This document shows positions 7,239 through 12,573 of a stretch of DNA of 12,573 nucleotides, piece after piece; within the stretch, counting starts at the first letter, position 1, and each line of letters starts with the position of its first letter. Position numbers and translations under genes: made by a program. The notes beneath the pieces were generated by a model. That model saw only the letters and a program-made list of their open reading frames with translations, was not told the origin of the DNA and did no database searches. Source of the stretch: Bacteroidales bacterium (GTDB lineage: Bacteria; Bacteroidota; Bacteroidia; Bacteroidales; JAAUTT01); the NCBI GenBank assembly GCA_012031335.1, contig JAAUTT010000043.1:1-12573 (forward strand), written 5' to 3'.

Positions 7239-7565
7239 TTATATTGTAAATACTCCCTGTCGTGCATCAGATTTACCATCCAAAGGGATTGTATCCTCCA
7301 AATTCTTTGCCGTCAAAATCGTATTGCCATATTCTGGAAGCCGTAATAACACTGTCTTCAGTATAGGGTTCATGTTTATCATAAATCCATCCTCTTCCTT
7401 TTTCCCATTTTTTGTTTCCAGTGGAAAAGAACCCGAAATAATTACCTTTTCTCCTACAGCCGCTTCATAGGTAATCATTTTTTCAGCGCTCACACCCCCT
7501 TTGGCAGGATGCACCGTTTCGCGATAAATTCCTTCCCTGATAATTACCTTATCGCCGGGTTCCAT
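7239..7565 (-). CDS. GH120-like enzyme, piece 2: early rungs, partly out of frame
   Basis: MEPGDKVIIREGIYRETVHP through ISGSFPLETK is authentic. From about 7413 the written frame is wrong: adding one A to the run complementary to 7408-7413 gives KKWEKGRGWIYDKHEP, then ASRIWQYDFDGKEFGGYNPF, which aligns with the GH120 block containing FGEFNPY. A lost T complementary to 7282-7284 then gives NPFWMVNLMHDREYLQYK, and a lost A complementary to 7237-7240 joins KKVNMDRHFLRRGILFLNGK. The apparent stop at 7239-7241 is therefore probably not a nonsense codon. Confidence 0.65.
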   Translation of the reverse strand: MEPGDKVIIREGIYRETVHPAKGGVSAEKMITYEAAVGEKVIISGSFPLETKNGKKEEDGFMINMNPILKTVLLRLPEYGNTILTAKNLEDTIPLDGKSDARQGVFTI

Positions 7566-7569
7566 TATT

Positions 7570-7851
7570 TCAGCTGCTTTTTGAAATGGTTTTGAAAGGT
7601 TTTTGGACTGTTCCGGGGTTTTGATCAGATGCAGCAGTATTATTGCAATCTACATAAAAGGTGTGCTTAAAAACCTGTTTCTTTTCCCAGTTAGGAAAAA
7701 CCTGGCCATTGGCAAGTTTTGTATCCGAAATCTCGCCGAAAGGATTATCCTGAGCAAACACCAGGGACGGACTCAGCAATAAAAAATAGGGGATACTACT
7801 ACGAATAAAGTTTAGAATAGCGGTAGACAGGATAGTAGATAGTTTGATCAT
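7570..7851 (-). CDS. GH120-like enzyme, piece 1: signal peptide and first beta-helix rungs
   Basis: ATG 7851 follows the minus-strand context TTTATATGTT. The signal peptide has an unusually long n-region (about 19 residues) before the hydrophobic core IPYFLLLSPSLVFA, then QDNPFGE. The mature part begins the helix with HTFYVDCNNTA and NPGTVQKPFKTISK, a form of the widespread opening block of right-handed beta-helix enzymes (YV..NG.D.NPGT...PF.TI..A). The frame is lost at five A residues complementary to 7578-7582; with four, it continues KAAEIMEPGDKVIIREGIYR. Confidence 0.8.
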   Translation of the reverse strand: MIKLSTILSTAILNFIRSSIPYFLLLSPSLVFAQDNPFGEISDTKLANGQVFPNWEKKQVFKHTFYVDCNNTAASDQNPGTVQKPFKTISKSS

Positions 7852-8004
7852 AACATATAAATAATAAAAAGTGTTAAAGCCACTAAAATGATAATGAATA
7901 TTATTTCTACAGGATTAAGTCTGAAATGCTTTTTGTATTTTTTGGGCGGATCATAATAAAATTTCAATGGCTAAATTTACAGCACCACGGATAAAAGGGA
8001 GTGT

Positions 8005-8034
8005 AATAATGTCCCATTATATGGGTACATTATT
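8005..8034. promoter_or_regulatory. Inverted repeat between the HTCS and GH120-like genes, candidate operator
   Basis: AATAATGTCCCA (8005-8016), a five-base spacer, and TGGGTACATTATT (8022-8034) are inverted copies with one bulged base; GGG/CCC extend it outward. It lies about 155-185 bases upstream of the GH120-like start and has no following T tract, so it is less like a terminator. An AraC-type or other dimeric regulator could bind it. No second copy is in the window. Confidence 0.35.
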
Positions 8035-8063
8035 CCCAATCGTATTATAGACGGATAAAAGAT

Positions 8064-8094
8064 GGGTAAAAAAAAGAAAATTACTTTTTTACCC
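8064..8094 (-). terminator. AT-rich hairpin overlapping the HTCS stop codon
   Basis: GGGTAAAAAA (8064-8073) and TTTTTTACCC (8085-8094) are perfect 10-base inverted repeats spanning the HTCS stop (8081-8083). Read on the minus strand, the last codons of the gene form one arm. The stem has only three or four G/C pairs, so termination may be partial, which would allow read-through into the GH120-like gene. Confidence 0.3.
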
Positions 8095-10615
8095 GATTTT
8101 GCAGCATATTCGCTGGGGTTACCCCAAATTGCCGGCTAAAACACTTGCTGAAATATTGCGGATCGTTGAAACCAACTTCGTACGAAATTTCCGAGACATT
8201 CATTTTCTTTTGTGTTAAAAGATATGCGGCCCTTTTAAGTCGGATTACCCTCATAAATTCATTTACCGACTGACCGGTAAGAGCTTCCAGCTTGCGGTAA
8301 AGAACCGACCGGCTCATTCCCATTTCATTCACAAATACTTTCACATCAAAACTGGAATCGTCAATATGCTTTTCAACTATTTCCATAGCCTTCAGCAAAA
8401 ACTTTTCGTCAGTGGAGGTTACGGTAACTTCAGCGGGTTGCAGAATCATATCATTGCGAAATTTCTCCCGCAACTTTCTACGCGATTCAAGTAAATTCGA
8501 AACCCTGGCATTGAGAACAAAAGGATTAAAAGGCTTGGGCATATAATCGTCAGCTCCGGTATTAAAACCTTCAATTTTCGATTCATCGGATGTTTTGGCC
8601 GTGAGCATTATAATAGGAATATGACTGGTAAGCGCATTGCTTTTAACTTTCAAGCAAAACTCAACGCCATCCATGCCAGGCATCATAATGTCGGTAATAA
8701 TTAACTGAGGCATAAATTCCTCCGCAAGTTTTAATGCTTCCTGGCCTTCGGATGCCTGAATAACTTTATACCGGGGTTCCAGTGTCCGCTTTATGAAGAT
8801 TCTGAGTTCAGGATTATCATCAACTATTAAAATTTCCACCTGTTTCGACCGGTGCATTGCCTCGTCTCCACTTAAACTCTTCTCCTCATTTTCGGAATCC
8901 TCCCAGGGAATAATTACCGTTTCGTTTCCATCAAACGATGGACCTGTCTGATCTTCGGTAATTACAAGCTGATCTTTTGTATACTGATCTTTGCCGGTTG
9001 GAAGTAACACCGTAAAAACACTGCCTTTTCCCGGTTCGCTCGTTACGGAAATTTTCCCTTTATGTAATTCAATCAAATCTCTGGTAAGCGCCAGGCCTAT
9101 GCCACTGCCGGCTATTTCCATTTTCCTGCCCTTTGCCGGAGGAGTGGATAACTGGTAAAACCTGTCGAAAATATTTTGTTGTCTCTCGCTGGCAATACCA
9201 ATACCGCTGTCGCTAATACTTACTTCTAAATATTGCCGTATTTCGTCGCTTTTATCGGTTGCATTCTGCTTTAAGCCTGTATTTGGAACAAGATTGAGTT
9301 TCATAACGATTAGTCCCGAATCAGGAGTAAACTTAAATGCATTCGACAGCAGATTATAAAATATCTTATCCAGGTGATCCCTGTCGAACCAGGTATCCAG
9401 AGATTCGATTTTACTCTCGAAACGGTATTCTATGCGATGAAGGCTTGCCATATCCCTGAAGGCTGTATAAATACCACTTAAGAATTCGACAATATCTCCG
9501 TGGGTTGCATTTACCTTCATGTTTCCGGTTTCAATTTTACGGAAATCCATGAGTTCATTTATCAGGCGAAGCATCCGGGCAGCATTGCGGTAAATTAATT
9601 TCAACTGGTTTCTAACAGATTCGGTTGATTCCTTTTCTTCTATCAGTTTTTCCAGGGGTCCTAAAATCAAGGTAAGCGGAGTGCGGAACTCATGCGAAAT
9701 ATTAGTAAAAAAACGGAGTTTCATTTGGTTTACTTCTTCAATTTTCGCTTTTTCCAGATCCTTAATCTGTAACTGATGCTTATGGCGTTGGATTGAAATC
9801 AAATAACTCCGGAAGGATATAAATAAACCAATTAAGAGCAGGGTATAAATAGTAAATGCCCAATAGGTTTTCCAGAAAGGCGGCAAAATGGTGATATCAA
9901 TAAAAGTTCCTTCATTATTCCATATACCATCATTATTAGATGCCTGAACCATAAAAACATATTTCCCGGGATCGAGATTGGTATAGGTGGCTGCTCTTTT
10001 TGTGCCAACATTGTTCCAGTCGTCAAATCCCTTCATTATATACCTGTACTGGTTTTTTTCACTCGATGTATAATTAAGAGCTGTAAATTCAAATGTGAAA
10101 ACCGATTTATAGGGCAATGTTATTTCCCTGGTTTCCATGATATCCTTTTGCAATACGGATCCTTTTGCCCCTATGGTGACTGGTTTGTTAAAAAGGGTGA
10201 AACCTGTAATAAAAACTAAGGGAGGTACAAGGTTTTCCTTTATGCTGTCCGGATTAAAAATATTGAAACCATTCACCCCGCCAAAAAGAAAATCGCCCGA
10301 TTGTGTTTTTACAGATGCTGAATAGGAAAATTGATTGCTTTGCAGCCCGTCAATAGCTTCGAAATTTCTAAAAATCTCTTTATGCGGATCGAACCGGGAC
10401 AGCCCCATATTTGTACTTAGCCACAATTTACCCCGTTTGTCTGGCAATATCTGATGGATGGCATCATTGGGCAAACCATTCTTTTTAGTATAAAGCTTAA
10501 CATTACCGGTTTGTGGGTTGTACCGATATAAACCACCACCTTCGGTACCGATCCATATTTCGTTGTCGGGCCCTTCATAAATATCGCGAATATCGTAATT
10601 TGACAGGTTATCCAA
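8081..10615 (-). CDS. HTCS regulator, C-terminal piece: last propeller blades, kinase, receiver, AraC domain
   Basis: This stretch is open for 844 codons; the first, a TTG at 10615, is internal to the gene. In full-protein numbering (add 542) it holds blades 12-14 of the sensor propeller, a Y_Y_Y domain (about 722-785), one membrane helix (about 793-810), HisKA with phospho-acceptor His850 (FFTNISHEFRTPL), and HATPase_c with an N-box near 958-972 and G-boxes DSGIGI and GSGIGLAL. A receiver follows with acidic pair Asp1141/1142, phospho-acceptor Asp1184 (TDIMMPG), Thr and Lys1236 (KPFNP), and then an AraC-type HTH_18 domain (1277-1386, ending VGFNDPQYFSKCFSRQFGV). All signature residues are intact. 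HTCS proteins autophosphorylate on glycan binding and pass phosphate to the fused receiver to switch on carbohydrate genes. The GH120-like gene, 229 bases downstream on the same strand, is the obvious candidate target. Confidence 0.93.
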   Translation of the reverse strand: MDNLSNYDIRDIYEGPDNEIWIGTEGGGLYRYNPQTGNVKLYTKKNGLPNDAIHQILPDKRGKLWLSTNMGLSRFDPHKEIFRNFEAIDGLQSNQFSYSASVKTQSGDFLFGGVNGFNIFNPDSIKENLVPPLVFITGFTLFNKPVTIGAKGSVLQKDIMETREITLPYKSVFTFEFTALNYTSSEKNQYRYIMKGFDDWNNVGTKRAATYTNLDPGKYVFMVQASNNDGIWNNEGTFIDITILPPFWKTYWAFTIYTLLLIGLFISFRSYLISIQRHKHQLQIKDLEKAKIEEVNQMKLRFFTNISHEFRTPLTLILGPLEKLIEEKESTESVRNQLKLIYRNAARMLRLINELMDFRKIETGNMKVNATHGDIVEFLSGIYTAFRDMASLHRIEYRFESKIESLDTWFDRDHLDKIFYNLLSNAFKFTPDSGLIVMKLNLVPNTGLKQNATDKSDEIRQYLEVSISDSGIGIASERQQNIFDRFYQLSTPPAKGRKMEIAGSGIGLALTRDLIELHKGKISVTSEPGKGSVFTVLLPTGKDQYTKDQLVITEDQTGPSFDGNETVIIPWEDSENEEKSLSGDEAMHRSKQVEILIVDDNPELRIFIKRTLEPRYKVIQASEGQEALKLAEEFMPQLIITDIMMPGMDGVEFCLKVKSNALTSHIPIIMLTAKTSDESKIEGFNTGADDYMPKPFNPFVLNARVSNLLESRRKLREKFRNDMILQPAEVTVTSTDEKFLLKAMEIVEKHIDDSSFDVKVFVNEMGMSRSVLYRKLEALTGQSVNEFMRVIRLKRAAYLLTQKKMNVSEISYEVGFNDPQYFSKCFSRQFGVTPANMLQNRVKK

Positions 10616-10671
10616 TTCCCTGTTAGCGCTTTGGGGAGCATGAAATTTTTTTGTTTGCTTATCAAATATGG

Positions 10672-12240
10672 CTATTCCAATGCCTCCAATCCAAATTTTC
10701 CATTTTTGTCTTCGAGGATACTCACTACCTTGGTTGGGAAAATCCGGTTATTTATGATGGTTCGGGGAATATGCCGGAATGTTTTACTAACGCGGTCGAA
10801 AAGCTCCAGGCCTCCAAGGGTTCCAATCCACAGGTTATTTTCTTTATCTTCATGAATCACCCAAACATTGTTATTAATTAAGCTTGTTGTATCAGCAGGA
10901 TTATTTCGATAGTTAACAAACGATTCTTTTTTACGGTCGAACAGATTTAGTCCGCCGTTATATGTTCCGACCCATAGATTTCCCTTCCGGTCGCGGTATA
11001 CCGATGTTACCACATTACTGCTTAAACTTCTGTTGTCGGATGGGTTGTGCCGGAAAGCAAAAAACTTACCCGTTTTCCGGTCAAACCGGTTCAATCCTCC
11101 CCCATCGGTTCCAATCCAAAGTATGTTGTTTTCATCTTCGCAGAAGCATAATACCGATTTATGACTTAACCCGTTCTGTCCGGGAATAACCTGAGTATAA
11201 TGGCTGAATTGTTTTTTCTGCGGATTTAAAACATTAATTCCACCTCCAAATGTTCCTATCCAGATAATCCCCTCTTTGTCGGGGTAAATCTGATATACTG
11301 CATTGCTCGACAGCCCCCGTGGATTATTGATTTTGTATGCTATATTCGAAAGGGTATTATTATCCCTGTTAATAATATCAATACCCCCTCCGTCAGTCGC
11401 AATCCATACCGCTGAATTACCCTGGAAAAATATATCCTGAACAATATTGTTGCTTAACCTGATACTACCCGAAACCTGGGATAAATGTTCAAAAGAAGAT
11501 TTTTGTGAATTGAAAATATAAATGCCGTCACCCTCAGTCGCTATCCATATATCTCCTTTGGGGTCTTCATGAAGAGATTTGCCTCTTGCCGGACCATGAT
11601 TCCCCTTCGAATTTTCGGAAAAAGGAATGATTGTGTGGCGAAATCCTGATTTCTCAAGCTTATGAATCGCATTATCTTCCGAAACAAACCACAAATTCCC
11701 TTTTCTATCTTCCAAAATACTGTAAACATTTACAGTTCCTGTATTTATATGGATAAAGCCATTTTTGGATTCGTCAAATAAATTAAGGCCGCCACCTAAA
11801 GTACCTACCCATATATTCCCGCTTTTATCTTCATAAACGGACCTTACAAAGTTATTTTTCAAACTTCCGGGGTCGTTAGGATTATTTAAGTAACGAACAA
11901 AGCGGTCTTTTTCCCGGCTGTAAACATTGATACCTCCGGAAGTTCCAATCCAAATGCGGCCTTTACGATCTTCCAAGAGGCAAAATATTTTGTTATTCGA
12001 AAGGGAAGTATTTTCTCCAGCCTGATGCCGGAATATTTTAAAACCGTATCCGTCGAACCTGTTCAGTCCATCGCTTGTGCCAAACCACATAAATCCTTTG
12101 CTGTCCTTTAAAATAGCAGTAACGGTATTTTGAGACAATCCCTGATCAATGGTTAAATGGTCGAAATTAACGGACGTTTGTCCATGCAAATGCAAACTGA
12201 AGAGAAAAATCAGGTATATGTTTGGTAGTAGTTTTCTCAT
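10672..12240 (-). CDS. HTCS regulator, N-terminal piece: signal peptide and periplasmic double beta-propeller
   Basis: ATG 12240 begins a signal peptide (core YLIFLFSLHLHG, cleavage about residue 20). Eleven Reg_prop blades follow, each shaped LS.N.V..I.ED..G.(I/L)WIGT.GG(G/L)(I/L)N.FD. With the three in the next piece there are 14, the two seven-bladed propellers usual for HTCS sensors, which bind oligosaccharide breakdown products in the periplasm. The final residues (FGLEALE) are out of frame. Adding one A to the four complementary to 10696-10699 gives NGKIWIGGIGIAIFDKQTKK and joins the 8081-10615 frame in blade 11, for a total of 1386 aa. As written, the sensor and kinase would be separate products. 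No ligand can be read from the sequence. Confidence 0.9.
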   Translation of the reverse strand: MRKLLPNIYLIFLFSLHLHGQTSVNFDHLTIDQGLSQNTVTAILKDSKGFMWFGTSDGLNRFDGYGFKIFRHQAGENTSLSNNKIFCLLEDRKGRIWIGTSGGINVYSREKDRFVRYLNNPNDPGSLKNNFVRSVYEDKSGNIWVGTLGGGLNLFDESKNGFIHINTGTVNVYSILEDRKGNLWFVSEDNAIHKLEKSGFRHTIIPFSENSKGNHGPARGKSLHEDPKGDIWIATEGDGIYIFNSQKSSFEHLSQVSGSIRLSNNIVQDIFFQGNSAVWIATDGGGIDIINRDNNTLSNIAYKINNPRGLSSNAVYQIYPDKEGIIWIGTFGGGINVLNPQKKQFSHYTQVIPGQNGLSHKSVLCFCEDENNILWIGTDGGGLNRFDRKTGKFFAFRHNPSDNRSLSSNVVTSVYRDRKGNLWVGTYNGGLNLFDRKKESFVNYRNNPADTTSLINNNVWVIHEDKENNLWIGTLGGLELFDRVSKTFRHIPRTIINNRIFPTKVVSILEDKNGKFGLEALE

Positions 12241-12531
12241 AAGCCAAAAATAATGAAAAGAACGTATTTTGTATCGACATCATCACCTTTATTCGGCGTT
12301 AATTAAGGCGATTATATATTTTTAAAACATTAAATAATTAAAATATTTTTTGATCCGAATTGTATTTTTTGCCGCTAAGTCTCCTCACTATTTGCAGGAA
12401 TGCAGGGTACACAAATCAGGATTTTCCGGCATCCTACATTTTAATACTTTCCTTTCGATAATCACTTCGATCTGAATTTAACTTCAGGGGTTCCGGAATT
12501 TCAAACAACATACAAAAGAAAAGAAGAGAGA
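12241..12531. other. Gene-free spacer upstream of the HTCS gene
   Basis: These roughly 290 bases are strongly AT-rich near 12300-12360 and hold no convincing gene on either strand. The HTCS promoter (minus) and possibly one for a + strand gene at the right edge should lie here. Two copies of TATTTTTTG (12344-12352 and 12363-12371) resemble the Bacteroidota -7 element but carry one extra T and lack a properly spaced -33 TTTG. Confidence 0.45.
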
Positions 12532-12557
12532 ATGAAGTTCGCTACGAACCTAACGAA

Positions 12558-12573
12558 ATGAATTACAATACGA
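12558..12573 (+). CDS. Possible first codons of a divergent gene, cut by the window edge
   Basis: ATG at 12558 followed by AAT TAC AAT ACG reads MNYNT before the window ends. Aldo/keto reductases often start M.Y..LG, so that family is possible, but five residues cannot establish it. A nine-codon frame (ATG 12532 to TGA 12559-12561) overlaps this start as ATGA, and the palindrome GTTCGCTACGAAC lies just upstream. Confidence 0.2.

Larger units (their letters stand above)
5924..7851 (-). pseudogene. GH120-family (beta-xylosidase-like) secreted beta-helix glycosidase, broken by about five indels
   Basis: This entry describes the whole locus; the pieces follow. Rebuilt, it is about 642 aa with a signal peptide ending VFA (about residue 33), close to the 638 aa of Thermoanaerobacterium XylC, the GH120 prototype as I recall it. 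Shared blocks include PFKTISKAA, GDKVIIREGIYRE, AAVGEKVIISGS, YNPF, LFLNGK, IRNN-type rungs, IWLDY and IEVSRHDCLVDHN. The GH120 nucleophile Asp (LWLDW in XylC) and acid/base Glu (FVEVSHG) correspond to Asp423 (codon 6587-6585) and Glu450 (6506-6504). Needed corrections: TTTTT 7578-7582 (base gained), TTTTTT 7408-7413 (lost), AAA 7282-7284 (lost), TTTT 7237-7240 (lost), A7 6463-6469 (gained). A sixth near 5937 would give a longer tail ending at 5890. Likely periplasmic or surface hydrolysis of xylo-oligosaccharides; the exact glycan is uncertain. Confidence 0.75.

Noticed and set aside
7111..7470. 119-codon + strand frame
   Set aside because: It is antisense to the GH120-like gene and has no domain or start context of its own.
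10417..10665. Separate 82-codon minus-strand gene across the HTCS break
   Set aside because: It overlaps the propeller in another frame; blade 11 is restored by a one-base correction without invoking a new gene.
12344..12371. Bacteroidota promoter from two TATTTTTTG copies
   Set aside because: Each has one T too many for TAnnTTTG, and the 10-base gap does not fit the usual 19-21 base spacing to a -33 TTTG.
2..12573. CRISPR array, tRNA, rRNA or prophage
   Set aside because: I saw no regularly spaced direct repeats, cloverleaf sequence, rRNA-like segment or recognisable phage gene.

Overview
The window looks like part of a Bacteroidota chromosome, probably a free-living polysaccharide degrader of the Marinilabiliales/Prolixibacteraceae type. 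The order is an inference. The phylum rests on a full-length hybrid two-component system (HTCS) regulator and a C-terminal type IX secretion (T9SS) sorting domain, both largely Bacteroidota hallmarks. The DNA is AT-rich.

Layout. Bases 1-575 (+ strand) hold the end of an unrecognised gene and two small unrecognised genes joined by stop/start overlaps, closed by a strong hairpin terminator at 597-633. Bases 640-1118 hold no gene but contain a repeat-like palindrome (1004-1076). The minus strand then carries three large genes. In transcription order these are an HTCS sensor/regulator (12240 to 8081, about 1386 aa), a secreted right-handed beta-helix protein that I assign to the GH120 beta-xylosidase family (7851 to about 5924, about 640 aa), and a large T9SS-exported protein with two tandem beta-helix domains, Ig-like domains and a sorting domain (5477 to 1119, about 1450 aa). 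The right edge (12241-12573) is mostly non-coding and may hold the first codons of a divergent + strand gene.

The three minus-strand genes form a plausible small carbohydrate-sensing unit. The HTCS would sense an oligosaccharide in the periplasm and activate nearby genes, and the GH120-like enzyme would cleave xylo-oligosaccharides or a related glycan. The T9SS protein would sit on or leave the cell surface. No SusC/SusD pair is visible, so this may be an edge of a larger locus.

The most striking property is that every large gene is broken by single-base length changes. Reading across the breaks, I can place about 14 indels, and nearly all lie in mononucleotide runs. In two places compensating errors imitate in-frame stops. 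Undoing them restores continuous proteins that match family expectations, including the GH120 Asp/Glu pair. Uncorrected long-read consensus error is the simplest explanation; true gene decay is the alternative. I saw no tRNA, rRNA, CRISPR array or intact transposase.
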